Source of the DNA: an uncultured Collinsella sp.
GTDB taxonomy: Bacteria; Actinomycetota; Coriobacteriia; Coriobacteriales; Coriobacteriaceae
NCBI GenBank assembly: GCA_902470805.1
Contig: CABRHX010000009.1
Location: 15,128 to 79,127 of the forward strand
Length of the DNA: 64,000 bases
Direction of reading: 5' to 3'
The position numbers and the translations under genes were made by a program. The notes under the pieces were generated by a model. It saw only the letters and a program-made list of their open reading frames with translations, made no database searches and was not told the DNA's origin. Below, piece by piece: positions 41,305-49,479 of the stretch (position 1 is its first letter; the number at the start of each line of letters is the position of its first letter).

Positions 41305-41883
41305 ATGCCTGAACGCTTGGTTTCGACGACATGCTTGGGAAATCTCAACGATCCGTCCTATGAACTCCTGCTTCGCCGGGAGCTGGGCGGTGTCTTTGAA
41401 GTTGACGAGCTACTGCTCGATTGGGACCAGGCTGATGTATGCGCGTTTGTGGGCGTGACGGAGCTGGGGCGCACGATCGATGTTCGGCTGGATACTGCCG
41501 ACGGCGGTCGTCTTGCCGATGGCGACGTGCTCGCCATTGACCGTTCGGGCGTGGTGCCTGTGGTGGTTATTGTGCGCCTGCGCAGCGCCGAGGTTTATTT
41601 GGTCGAAGTCGACCGCATGGATCCGATTGCACTCGCGCATGCGTGCTGGGAGATCGGCAACATGCATGCGCCGCTCTTCCGGGGCGACTCGGACGAGCAT
41701 ACCGTGCGCATGTATACGCCGGTGCAGCCTGTTTTGGGCCGCATGCTCCGGGGTGTCGAGGGTGTTCGGCTCTCGGTGGTCACACGTGAGCTCGATGCCA
41801 GCCGGCGCTTTGCGTCGAGTGCGGCGGAGGTCGTCGTGAGCATGGCTCCCGACTTTACCATCGTAAAAAAGACGCGCGGCTAA
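41305..41883 (+). CDS. UreE-like protein
   Basis: A 192-aa cytoplasmic protein. The central part resembles the nickel metallochaperone UreE: GRTIDVRLDTADGGRLADGDVLAID for the first domain, and DPIALAHACWEIGNMHAPLF matching the UreE hallmark in which LGNRHxPL follows an alpha helix. The second metal-related motif of UreE (DHVL) reads PVQPVL, so the conserved dimer-interface His is missing, and there is no His-rich tail. Urease genes are absent from this window. It is tightly coupled to the FKBP gene (3-bp gap). It may serve another metalloenzyme, or may have lost metal binding. I recognise the similarity by eye only. Confidence 0.55.
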   Translation: MPERLVSTTCLGNLNDPSYELLLRRELGGVFEVDELLLDWDQADVCAFVGVTELGRTIDVRLDTADGGRLADGDVLAIDRSGVVPVVVIVRLRSAEVYLVEVDRMDPIALAHACWEIGNMHAPLFRGDSDEHTVRMYTPVQPVLGRMLRGVEGVRLSVVTRELDASRRFASSAAEVVVSMAPDFTIVKKTRG

Positions 41884-41966
41884 GCGCGCGTATGCGCAAG
41901 ACGGGCTTTGAGGGGCGACCAATCAAGGTCCGTCTTGCTGTTGATAGGAGGCTTTGGGGGAAGCGT

Positions 41967-42764
41967 ATGGGTCTTGAGGGAATCAAGCTGATCGCCTGCG
42001 ATTTGGATGGCACGTTGCTGCATCCGGGGGAGCGCGAGCCGCGTTCCGAGGCCTTTGAGCTTATCGATGAGCTGCATCGTCGCGGTATCGTGTTTATGCC
42101 GGCGAGCGGCCGTCAATATGCGAGCTTGCGCCACCTGTTTGCCCCGGTGGCCGATGAGCTCGTATATGTATGCGAAAACGGAGCCCTGGTGATGAGCGAG
42201 GGGCGTGCCGTGGTCAAGCGTTCTATGGAGCGTGGCCTGGCCATGGATATCGCGAATGCCGTGGTTGCGTACCCCCATGCCGACGTGACCCTTTCGTGCG
42301 AGGGACACCTCTACACCATGAGCAGCAACGATGCGTTTGTTGACCACCTGCGTTATGAGGTCCATTGTGATGTGGCGGTAGTCGACCGTCCCGAAGACAT
42401 TGACGAGGATGTCATTAAGATTGCCTTCCAGACGCCCGAGGCGGAGCAGCCGGCGGCGCTGGAGTATTTTGTGCGTCGCTTTAGCGACCGGGTCGATGTG
42501 ATGACGTCGGGAACCGAATGGACCGACTTTATCGGCTTTGATTCGGGCAAGGGGTCCGCGCTTGCCGATTATGGTTGTGCGCTGGGGATCTCACCTAACG
42601 AAATGATGGCGTTTGGCGATAACGAAAACGATCGCGACATGCTCAACGTGGTGGGCCATCCCTATCTGATGGAGAGCTGCAATCCCAGCATGCGCGGTGT
42701 CAATGACCGTGTCCGCTACGTGTGCACGGTCGAAGAGGAGCTGCATCGCCTGCTTGCCGAGTAG
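41967..42764 (+). CDS. Cof-type HAD phosphatase (HAD-IIB)
   Basis: Sugar-phosphate or nucleotide phosphatase of the HAD superfamily, 265 aa. Motif I DLDGTLL (about 11-17), motif II in MPASGRQY, the Lys of motif III in SGKGSALADY (about 201-210), and motif IV GDNENDRDM (about 226-234) are intact; the cap domain is of the IIB type. Substrate is undetermined. ATG 41967 is preceded by GGGGGAAG. The frame is open further upstream, overlapping the end of the UreE-like gene region, but lacks a ribosome site there. It is probably the last gene of the FKBP operon. Confidence 0.9.
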   Translation: MGLEGIKLIACDLDGTLLHPGEREPRSEAFELIDELHRRGIVFMPASGRQYASLRHLFAPVADELVYVCENGALVMSEGRAVVKRSMERGLAMDIANAVVAYPHADVTLSCEGHLYTMSSNDAFVDHLRYEVHCDVAVVDRPEDIDEDVIKIAFQTPEAEQPAALEYFVRRFSDRVDVMTSGTEWTDFIGFDSGKGSALADYGCALGISPNEMMAFGDNENDRDMLNVVGHPYLMESCNPSMRGVNDRVRYVCTVEEELHRLLAE

Positions 42765-42779
42765 ATAATTGGGACATGC

Positions 42780-43160
42780 CTACCGGCAGTCGGGGCAGAG
42801 GCCCTCGAAGATGGTGTAGTGCGACGTGACGTGCCAGCCGATTTGCTCGGACGCCTTAGCGTCGAGCTGGGCATCGAAGGGGAGCGGTACGTCGATGACG
42901 CGGCTGCACGAGGTGCAGATGATATGCGCATGCGGCTCGATCGTGCGATCGAAGCGGCTGCCGCCCGGCGTCTTGATGGAGAGAATCTCGCCGGCGTCGG
43001 CCAAGAGATTGAGGTTGCGGTAGACCGTGCCGCGGCTGATTTTGTCATCCTGCGCGCGCACGACGTTGTAGATTTCGTCGGCGGTGGGATGGTTATAGCT
43101 TTGGCGCACGGCGTCAAGAACCAGCTTTCGCTGCCTGGTATTCCTTCTTTGCACCGCCAT
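42780..43160 (-). CDS. Fur/PerR-family metalloregulator
   Basis: Winged-helix regulator of 126 aa. DNA-binding domain about 8-75 (NHPTADEIYNVVRAQDDKISRGTVYRNLNLL), then the dimerisation domain with HAHIICTSC and CPDC, the two CxxC pairs of the structural zinc site. The sensing ligands (HAH and other His/Asp residues) are compatible with PerR or Fur; deciding needs an alignment. The promoter region on its upstream side contains ATTAGTATTGTGTGCTAAAT, a loose inverted repeat that could be an autoregulatory box. It is the end of a leftward group whose other genes are upstream. Confidence 0.92.
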   Translation of the reverse strand: MAVQRRNTRQRKLVLDAVRQSYNHPTADEIYNVVRAQDDKISRGTVYRNLNLLADAGEILSIKTPGGSRFDRTIEPHAHIICTSCSRVIDVPLPFDAQLDAKASEQIGWHVTSHYTIFEGLCPDCR

Positions 43161-43221
43161 GCGCCTCGCCTCTTTTCTGTCAACGGTCGTAGGTAAATGA
43201 TACCGTATTTAGCACACAATA

Positions 43222-43632
43222 CTAATAACGAGGCGTGAAACCGTCTTCATTGGCAAGTGGGGCTCGGGCCTGGGCGTCTACGAGGCGAAAACGCGTTCCC
43301 ATGCGCTCGTAGGAGGCATGAAGCGCCTCGAGATGAGATAGGATATTTGCCGGAGCTCCCTGTATCTCCATCTCGACCGAGCCGTCTTCCATGTTGCGCA
43401 CCCAGCCGGTGAGTGCGCGTGCCTGCGCGAGGTTGGTGTTGGTAAAGCGAAAACCAACGCCCTGGACTTGCCCCGCCCAACGCAGGAAATAGCGCAGGGG
43501 AGTGTCTTGAGTGGCCTCGTCGCTTGCGAGCACAGTAAGTCTGCGGCGCAACTCGAGCTCAATGTTTGATGGTTTTTGAGGCTCTCGACTGCCGCCGGTG
43601 ACGCTGGAGAAGAACGCATCGAAGAAGCCCAT
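43222..43632 (-). CDS. Acylphosphatase-domain protein
   Basis: A 136-residue protein whose second half (about 47-130) is an acylphosphatase domain. The catalytic Arg is in GVGFRF (about 62) and the Asn in GWVRNMEDG (about 80); these enzymes hydrolyse carboxyl-phosphate bonds such as acetyl or carbamoyl phosphate. The extra N-terminal 45 residues (MGFFDAFFSSVTGG start) are not part of the usual 90-aa enzyme. The start at 43632 lies 2 bp after the stop of the oxidoreductase gene, so they are cotranscribed. Confidence 0.85.
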   Translation of the reverse strand: MGFFDAFFSSVTGGSREPQKPSNIELELRRRLTVLASDEATQDTPLRYFLRWAGQVQGVGFRFTNTNLAQARALTGWVRNMEDGSVEMEIQGAPANILSHLEALHASYERMGTRFRLVDAQARAPLANEDGFTPRY

Positions 43633-43634
43633 CG

Positions 43635-44741
43635 CTAGGCCTGCTTGCCTGCGTCGGACGGGAAGGTAATGCCGGCCTGCTGGCGCACGGCATCCATGAT
43701 GCGCAATGAGACGAGCGTGACATCGCGGTAGTGGCCAAGTTCGTGACGTCCCGCCGGGGTCTCCCAAATCTCTTCCTTAACGTTATCGATGCCGCCGATG
43801 GCGGTGATAAAGTCTGTGAGTTCGTATTCCATAGTGTTGCTCGATTTGGGCAGGTCGAGCACGCGGCCGTTGTCGCCCTGTTCGCGCGGTGCCTCGGTCG
43901 CCGAGCCGCGTACGACATCGCCGCGATAGTCGATGCGGACGTTGCGGGGCGTGGACAGATGGTCGATCTGGATAGTGCCACGCTCGCCTTCGATCTGCGA
44001 GGGCAGCAGGTCATTCGTTATTTTGGAGTGCGCGAGCTCGACGGAGATACGGCCACCGCCGTAGCTGGCGAGGATGGATCCGCAGCCGTCGATGGGGCCG
44101 TGCGTGAGCTGTTGCGTGGTGGGGTCGAGCAGAGTGGTCATGCTCGTAAGGCCGGAGGGCATGCCGAAAATCTCGACCATGGGCTCGACGGTGTAGACGC
44201 CGATGTCCATGAGGGAACCCGATGCCATATTGCAGTCGAAGATATTGGTGGCGCGTCCCGCGAGAATCTCGTTGTAGCGCGAGGAATATTTGCCAAAGCG
44301 CAACGAGGCGCGGCGGATGGGGGCGATCTCGCCCAGGGCGTCCTCGATGGCGTGGAAGGCGGGGTCGTGGAGGGGACGCATGGCCTCGAGGGCCACGACA
44401 CCTGCTGCCTCGGCAGTGCGGAAGACTTCCAGCGCCTGCGTTTCGGTGGCGCAGAAGGGCTTCTCGACGATGACGTGCTTGCCACCGGCGATGCAGGCAA
44501 GGGCTTGCTCGTAGTGAAGTGCGTTAGGGCTGCCGATATAGACGGCGTCGACGTCGGCGGCTGCCGCAAGCTCATCGAGTGAGGTAAAGTTTCGCTCGCC
44601 ACCGCGCTCGGCGGTAAAGGCGGCACCGCGATTGGCATCGCGTGAAAGCGTGCCCACAAACGCGGCTTGGTCGTTGGCGTTGACGACTTGGATAAAGTCG
44701 TCGGTGATCATGGATGTGCCGATGGTCGCGATGCGCAGCAT
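43635..44741 (-). CDS. Gfo/Idh/MocA-family oxidoreductase
   Basis: NAD(P)-dependent sugar-type dehydrogenase of 368 aa. The Rossmann domain begins MLRIATIGTSMI; the catalytic-lysine motif is EKPFCAT (about 90-96), and the C-terminal domain carries SGSLMDIGVYTVEP, the usual active-site region. It is most like members that act on sugars or inositols, but the substrate cannot be told. ATG 44741 has AAGGGGGA upstream; the open frame above that start is not used. It shares an operon with the acylphosphatase. A second, more distant family member is at 52156. Confidence 0.9.
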   Translation of the reverse strand: MLRIATIGTSMITDDFIQVVNANDQAAFVGTLSRDANRGAAFTAERGGERNFTSLDELAAAADVDAVYIGSPNALHYEQALACIAGGKHVIVEKPFCATETQALEVFRTAEAAGVVALEAMRPLHDPAFHAIEDALGEIAPIRRASLRFGKYSSRYNEILAGRATNIFDCNMASGSLMDIGVYTVEPMVEIFGMPSGLTSMTTLLDPTTQQLTHGPIDGCGSILASYGGGRISVELAHSKITNDLLPSQIEGERGTIQIDHLSTPRNVRIDYRGDVVRGSATEAPREQGDNGRVLDLPKSSNTMEYELTDFITAIGGIDNVKEEIWETPAGRHELGHYRDVTLVSLRIMDAVRQQAGITFPSDAGKQA

Positions 44742-44814
44742 ACGTCCCCCTTGCGTTGTTTGGTCTACAGGATGAGTGTAGCGCGTGGGGATATAAAGCT
44801 GCGCGAAAACGCTA

Positions 44815-45300
44815 TTACAGGTCGCTCTCGTTAAAGCCGGCGTCGATATCGAGGTTGCTGCCGTCGGCCGCCGTGGTGGCGAGCTCATCGCAGCGCTCGT
44901 TGAGCTCGTGACCGGCGTGACCCTTAACCCAGATGAACTCAACCTTGTGCTTGCTTTTGGCGGTGAGTAGGCGCTCCCACAGGTCGCGGTTCTTGACGGG
45001 TTGCTTGTTGGCGGTTTTCCATCCGCGCTTTTTCCAGCCGTCGATCCAGTGCTTGTTAAAGGCGTTGACGACGTACTGCGAATCGGAATGGACTTCGACC
45101 TCGCAAGGGCGGTTGAGCGCCTCGAGCGCCACGATGACCGCCATGAGTTCCATGCGGTTGTTGGTGGTCTTGGCGTAGCCGCGCGAAAGCTCGGAGGTGA
45201 AGGTCTTGCCGGCGGGGTTGGTGTATTTGAGCACGGCGCCGTAGCCGCCGCGTCCCGGATTTGATCGGGCCGAGCCGTCGGTGTAGATGATGACCTTCAC
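44815..45300 (-). CDS. rnhA: Ribonuclease HI
   Basis: Cuts RNA in RNA:DNA hybrids, removing primers and R-loops. 161 aa with the four catalytic carboxylates: Asp in YTDGSA (8), Glu in NRMELMA (about 51), Asp in HSDSQY (about 73) and Asp in ERCDELA (about 138). The basic protrusion WIDGWKKRGWKTANKQP that grips the substrate is present. C-terminal extension of about 15 residues is acidic and unlike E. coli. ATG 45300 follows GAAAGGAAGC. Confidence 0.96.
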   Translation of the reverse strand: MKVIIYTDGSARSNPGRGGYGAVLKYTNPAGKTFTSELSRGYAKTTNNRMELMAVIVALEALNRPCEVEVHSDSQYVVNAFNKHWIDGWKKRGWKTANKQPVKNRDLWERLLTAKSKHKVEFIWVKGHAGHELNERCDELATTAADGSNLDIDAGFNESDL

Positions 45301-45399
45301 GGGCTTCCTTTCGTTGAGTGCATTTCATGTGAGTGACCATTGTAGCGCCATGCCCGCCGGGGGCCAGCAATCTACGATTTCTACCCCGCCTTCCGACTG

Positions 45400-46302
45400 T
45401 TAGTTGGCATGGATGATGCGGTTGAGCTCGTCGAGGTATTGCTGCAAGAGGAGAGAGGGCTTGCGCTCGTCGTGCATGATGTAGCCAACGCGCATCGTTG
45501 GGGCGTCTGCTAGCGGGATCGATGCCATGCCCCATTGCATTTCATTGGAGAGGACACCGGTCGACAGGGTGTAACCGTTCGACGTGATAAGTAAGTTAGT
45601 AAGTGTTCCGCGGTCTGAGATTCGTATGTTGCGGTCGCAAGGGATATAGCTAAAAGGTTCCTCGGCGTAATAGAAGGAGTTTGAGGTTCCCTGCTCAAAG
45701 CTGTAGCGCGTATAGGGCGTGAGGTCGGCAAGGGACAGTTGCGGGCGGCGTGCGAGCGGGTGGCGCTCGCTAACGAAGACGTGGACCGTCGCGTCGAATA
45801 GGGGATGGAAGCTTGCGCGGGCATCGGCGAAGGCCTTCTGCAGAACGCGGGCGTTAAAGTCATCCAGATACAGAATGCCGATATCGCTGCGAAACGCACG
45901 GACGTCATCGATGATCTGCGATGTGGTGGTCTCGCGCATGATGAACTCGAACTTGCTGTCGCGGCAGCGCTCGACTACGTTGACAAAGGCCTCGACCGAA
46001 AAGGCGTAGTGCTGGGCGGAAATGGCGAGGCGGGCTTGCGGGGTGCCACCGTCCTCGTAGCGTGCCTCGAGCATGTCGGCCTGCTCTACGACCTGGCGCG
46101 CATAGCCCAAAAGCTCGGTGCCGTCGTTGGTGAGCGTGACGCCACGGCTGGAGCGCGTAAAGATCTCCAGATGGAGCTCTTGTTCTAGGCTTTTGACGGC
46201 GTTTGAGATGTTGGACTGAGCGGTATAGAGGCGCTGAGCTGCGGCGTTGATTGAGCCGGACTCTGCCACGGCGATCAGAAAACGAAGCTGCTGGAGGGTC
46301 AT
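45400..46302 (-). CDS. LysR-family transcriptional regulator
   Basis: LysR regulator of 300 aa. N-terminal winged helix (about 2-60, MTLQQLRFLIAVAESGSINAAAQRL) and a two-lobed effector domain (about 90-290). It is divergent from the O-acetylhomoserine sulfhydrylase gene, with 275 bp between the starts, the classic geometry for a LysR regulator of its neighbour. O-acetylserine/homoserine or a sulfur signal would then be the ligand, like CysB or CmbR. That link is inference from orientation. Confidence 0.9.
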   Translation of the reverse strand: MTLQQLRFLIAVAESGSINAAAQRLYTAQSNISNAVKSLEQELHLEIFTRSSRGVTLTNDGTELLGYARQVVEQADMLEARYEDGGTPQARLAISAQHYAFSVEAFVNVVERCRDSKFEFIMRETTTSQIIDDVRAFRSDIGILYLDDFNARVLQKAFADARASFHPLFDATVHVFVSERHPLARRPQLSLADLTPYTRYSFEQGTSNSFYYAEEPFSYIPCDRNIRISDRGTLTNLLITSNGYTLSTGVLSNEMQWGMASIPLADAPTMRVGYIMHDERKPSLLLQQYLDELNRIIHAN

Positions 46303-46577
46303 CGGTGCCCGTCCTTTCGATAGCTATCTAAAAAACCGATAACAGGTTAGCGCTTTTAAGTGATTGACCGAGGGGAACAATGCTCGTACTATTCAAAACA
46401 CACAAAGGCGGTAGGTAATTAAGCCGACCACGGAACCGGGATGTCAAAGGGAGGACCGCATATGAACTGCTTGCCAAGACGAATGCCGGGCTCCTGTTTG
46501 CGCCCGTTGGCGTGATCAGGAGACAGCGACTTACTCTTCTCTTATTTATTTACTTTCGTTCGATCAAGGAGATCATC
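46303..46577 (+). promoter_or_regulatory. Divergent control region between lysR and the sulfhydrylase gene
   Basis: Contains the lysR promoter side and the leader of the rightward gene. A candidate leader-peptide gene lies at 46462-46515, followed by a structure in which CTCCTG pairs with CAGGAG around an inner CGCCC/GGCGT hairpin (about 46489-46522). No SAM riboswitch or T-box was recognised. The AT-rich stretch after 46525 separates it from the ribosome site AAGGAG. Confidence 0.5.
46462..46515 (+). CDS. Candidate leader peptide with two cysteines
   Basis: A 17-codon frame, MNCLPRRMPGSCLRPLA, starting at ATG 46462 with GGGAGG seven bases upstream, a better ribosome site than many real genes here. 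It contains two Cys and two Met residues, matching the products of the downstream sulfur pathway. It ends in a region that can pair with CTCCTG/CAGGAG. Stalling at Cys or Met codons could then control a downstream structure, as in attenuation by leader peptides. It may also be chance; the inferred function is untested. Confidence 0.45.
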   Translation: MNCLPRRMPGSCLRPLA

Positions 46578-47888
46578 ATGAGCCAGTTCATCAACAACCC
46601 CGAGCACACCTTTGGTTTCGATACCCTGCAGCTTCATGTTGGCCAGGAGAGCGCCGACCCCGCATCCGACTCCCGCGCCGTGCCTATCTACCAGACCACG
46701 AGCTATGTGTTCCGCAACTCCCAGCACGCCGCCGACCGCTTTGGTCTTGCCGACGCCGGTAACATCTACGGCCGTCTGACCAACTCCACCCAGGGCGTCT
46801 TCGAGGACCGTATCGCCGCACTCGAGGGTGGCGTGGCCGGTCTTGCCGTCGCCTCCGGCGCTGCTGCCATCACCTATACCCTGCAGGCTCTTGCCCAGGC
46901 TGGTGACCACGTGGTGGCTCAGAAGACCATCTACGGTGGTTCCTACAACCTGCTCGAGCATACGCTCTCCCAGTTTGGCGTCGAGACCACGTTTGTCGAT
47001 GCTCATAACCTGGAAGAGGTTGAGGGTGCCATCAAGGACAACACCACGGTCATCTATCTCGAGACGCTCGGCAACCCCAACTCTGACATCCCCAACATCG
47101 ACGCCATCTCCGAGATCGCCAAGAAGCACGGTCTGCCGGTTGTCGTCGACAACACTTTCGGCACCCCGTATCTGTTCCGTCCGCTGGAGCATGGCGCCAA
47201 CATCGTTGTCCACTCCGCAACCAAGTTCATCGGCGGCCACGGCACCTCGCTGGGCGGTGTGATCGTCGACGGCGGTAACTTCGATTGGAAGGCGAGCGGA
47301 AAGTACGCCCAGATCGCTGAGCCCAACCCCTCCTACCATGGTGTTTCGTTTGCCGAGGCTGCCGGTCCCGCCGCCTTCGCAACCTATGTCCGCGCCATCC
47401 TGCTGCGCGACGAGGGTGCCTGCATCAGCCCGTTCAACGCCTGGGTCCTGCTCCAGGGCACCGAGACCCTGTCGCTGCGCGTCGACCGCCATGTCGAGAA
47501 CACCAAGAAGGTCGTTGAGTTCCTGGCTGGTGACAGCCATGTCGCCAAGGTGAACCACCCGAGCCTGCCTGAGCACCCCGATCACGAGCTCTATCAGAAG
47601 TACTTCCCCAACGGCGGCGCTTCGATCTTCACCTTTGAGATTAAGGGTGGCCAGGAGGCAGCTTGGAAGTTCATCGATCATCTGCAGGTGTTCTCGCTGC
47701 TCGCCAACGTGGCCGACGTCAAGTCGCTCGTCGTGCACCCGGCTACCACCACGCACTCCCAGCTCTCTGCCGAGGAGCTCGCCGAGCAGAACATCACGCC
47801 CTCCACGATCCGTCTTTCCATCGGTACCGAGAACGCCGAGGACATCATTTGGGATCTGAAGCAGGCCTTCGCCGCGCTGGACGAGTAA
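46578..47888 (+). CDS. metY: O-acetylhomoserine sulfhydrylase
   Basis: PLP enzyme of 436 aa in the Cys/Met metabolism family. It joins O-acetylhomoserine with sulfide or methanethiol to give homocysteine or methionine. PLP-binding Lys lies in HSATKFIGGHG (about 218), preceded by VVVDNTFGTPYLFRP; the phosphate-binding YGRLTNST (about 62-69) and SGAAAITYTL are intact. Length and the long C-terminal half match MetY rather than the shorter MetB/MetC. ATG 46578 has AAGGAG upstream. It has its own terminator and no further cotranscribed gene. Confidence 0.95.
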   Translation: MSQFINNPEHTFGFDTLQLHVGQESADPASDSRAVPIYQTTSYVFRNSQHAADRFGLADAGNIYGRLTNSTQGVFEDRIAALEGGVAGLAVASGAAAITYTLQALAQAGDHVVAQKTIYGGSYNLLEHTLSQFGVETTFVDAHNLEEVEGAIKDNTTVIYLETLGNPNSDIPNIDAISEIAKKHGLPVVVDNTFGTPYLFRPLEHGANIVVHSATKFIGGHGTSLGGVIVDGGNFDWKASGKYAQIAEPNPSYHGVSFAEAAGPAAFATYVRAILLRDEGACISPFNAWVLLQGTETLSLRVDRHVENTKKVVEFLAGDSHVAKVNHPSLPEHPDHELYQKYFPNGGASIFTFEIKGGQEAAWKFIDHLQVFSLLANVADVKSLVVHPATTTHSQLSAEELAEQNITPSTIRLSIGTENAEDIIWDLKQAFAALDE

Positions 47889-47948
47889 GGCGACTTGTGC
47901 AAGGACCCCTTGCGACTCGATAGGTATAACTGCATAAAATGCCTGCTC

Positions 47949-47989
47949 AAGGCGCCTGTGCAAGCAATGGTTGCGCAGGCGCCTTTTTT
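47949..47989 (+). terminator. Rho-independent terminator after metY
   Basis: AAGGCGCCTGTGC and GCGCAGGCGCCTT form the stem around AAGCAATGGTT, followed by six T. The region from here to 48200 shows only an unassigned GTTTTAC/GTAAAAC inverted repeat (about 48071-48105). Confidence 0.93.
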
Positions 47990-48200
47990 GCATAGGAAGG
48001 GCGCTATTACAGGGTTTTTGGCATGCTTTATGCATTCGAGTTGTGGAAAACTCCTGTTGAGAGGATGTGAGTTTTACGCAATTGACGTGCGCCTTTTGAG
48101 TAAAACCGCAGGTCGCGATTTGCTCGAGGTACTATGCAGCGCGATCGAATCACACGCAGCTCAAACGCAGCAAAAACGCACTACGGAGGTTTCCAGCTAC

Positions 48201-48977
48201 ATGAGGATCGATTCACGAAAACCGAAAGCCGCTGCCCTTTCCGCCGCTCTGACCGTGGCACTTTTGGCGGGCGCCGGTGCAACTGATGCCCACGCCGCAA
48301 CACTGTCCGATACGGTTGGATCTACGCCGTCCGAGACGACGCTGGTACAGCCCGTTGATTATCGCGGCGATGGTTATGGCTCTATGCAGGAGTGGAACGC
48401 CTCGATGGAGGCCAAGCGCGATTCCCTTGAAATGCGCGCTCAGATTATCCTAAACATGTATGGTGACTATGCCACCGATGACGAGCGCGCTGTGCTGCAG
48501 GGTTGTATCGATGGTGCGGGCAGCCTTTTGACGATGGGGGAGGTCGACGCGAAGTCGACCGAGCTCGATGAGCTGCGCACTGCGCTTGAGAATGCCAAGC
48601 GCGAAGCGCTCGAGGCCGCTGCCGCCGAGGCGGAGGCTGCCGAGGCCGCCCAGGCTTCGTACTACAACGCCGGTTACACTCCGTCCTACGCGTCTGCCGC
48701 GTCCTACGCGAACGGATCGGGCCTGACGCGCTCTGCGGGTGTCAATAACTACAACGGGCGCCGTGAGACCTATTACAGCAGCAATGTGCTTTATCACTAT
48801 CGCACGGGCGAATGGACTCAGGATTCTGAGGGCTTCTGGCGCGATTCCGACGGCTATTACGTTGTTGCCGCGGGCGATATGGCCCAGGGTTCGACCTTTA
48901 CGGGCTCCAAGGGTGATTGCAAGGTCTATGACTCCGGCTGCGCTGTCGGAACCACCGACTACTACACCGGTTGGTAG
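48201..48977 (+). CDS. Secreted protein with coiled coil and 3D-like C-terminus
   Basis: A 258-residue exported protein. The signal peptide (about 1-33) has a charged start and a hydrophobic core ending GATDAHAA, a good signal-peptidase site. An alpha-helical, Glu/Ala-rich stretch follows (about 100-160, EAAAAEAEAAEAAQ), then a Tyr/Ser/Asn-rich linker, and a C-terminal domain ending in GSKGDCKVYDSGCAVGTTDYYTGW-like sequence. The end of that domain resembles the 3D/RlpA-type barrels found in cell-wall enzymes, although the catalytic features are not evident to me. A role at the cell wall is likely; no enzyme activity is claimed. ATG 48201 follows CGGAGG. Confidence 0.7.
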   Translation: MRIDSRKPKAAALSAALTVALLAGAGATDAHAATLSDTVGSTPSETTLVQPVDYRGDGYGSMQEWNASMEAKRDSLEMRAQIILNMYGDYATDDERAVLQGCIDGAGSLLTMGEVDAKSTELDELRTALENAKREALEAAAAEAEAAEAAQASYYNAGYTPSYASAASYANGSGLTRSAGVNNYNGRRETYYSSNVLYHYRTGEWTQDSEGFWRDSDGYYVVAAGDMAQGSTFTGSKGDCKVYDSGCAVGTTDYYTGW

Positions 48978-49163
48978 TTTTTCTGTATCACGGATATTTG
49001 GCGGACGGGCGTCTTTACCGAGCTTTAGGGCAACGTAAGGACGCCCGTTCTATGTATACGCTTGAGCTAACAGAGCCCTTACCGTGACGGTACGTCGCGC
49101 ATATGGGCGCGGGGCACACTAGTTCATGAGAAATAAGGTCTTTCTCGTGGAGGAAGTGGTCTT

Positions 49164-49370
49164 GTGAACGCTCGAGATATCGCCGTTGCCGCCGTCGCGT
49201 TGATGCTTGGCTGCCTTGGTCCCACGGCCGCGCTCGTCGCGGGCATTCAGGGGACATGCGGGGCTGCTCCTATCGTGGTCGGCGCGCTGATCGCGGCCAC
49301 GCTGCTGGGAAGTGCAGGTGTAGTCCTTTGTCGCGACGATGAGGACCAGGCGTCGGAGTCGCAGCTCTAA
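49164..49370 (+). CDS. Small membrane protein (68 aa)
   Basis: Two hydrophobic segments (about 6-26 and 33-56) separated by a short loop, followed by a charged tail (CRDDEDQASESQL). GTG 49164 follows GGAGGAAG at about 10-nt spacing. No family is recognised. It stands alone, with a terminator 38 bp after the stop, and it converges on the PanE-like gene. Codon use is similar to its neighbours, which supports it being a real gene. Confidence 0.6.
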   Translation: MNARDIAVAAVALMLGCLGPTAALVAGIQGTCGAAPIVVGALIAATLLGSAGVVLCRDDEDQASESQL

Positions 49371-49408
49371 CCGTTGTGAAGCTGATTTTTGGCCAAAGAT
49401 GAAAAAGG

Positions 49409-49445
49409 AAGCCGCCGCGAGGGGAGTGCCCCTTGCGGCGGCTTT
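49409..49445. terminator. Bidirectional terminator
   Basis: AAGCCGCCGCGAGGGG-AGTG-CCCCTTGCGGCGGCTT is a strong palindrome with A-run before and T-run after, located between convergent genes. Confidence 0.88.
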
Positions 49446-49479
49446 GCCATTGGATCTGCTGGCTACAGTATGCCGAGCA

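Noticed and set aside
41305..41883. Evidence for a urease operon
   Set aside because: No ureA, ureB, ureC, ureD, ureF or ureG lies in the window; only the UreE-like protein is present.
46303..46577. SAM riboswitch or T-box before metY
   Set aside because: No conserved core of either class is visible; only hairpins and the short leader frame were found.
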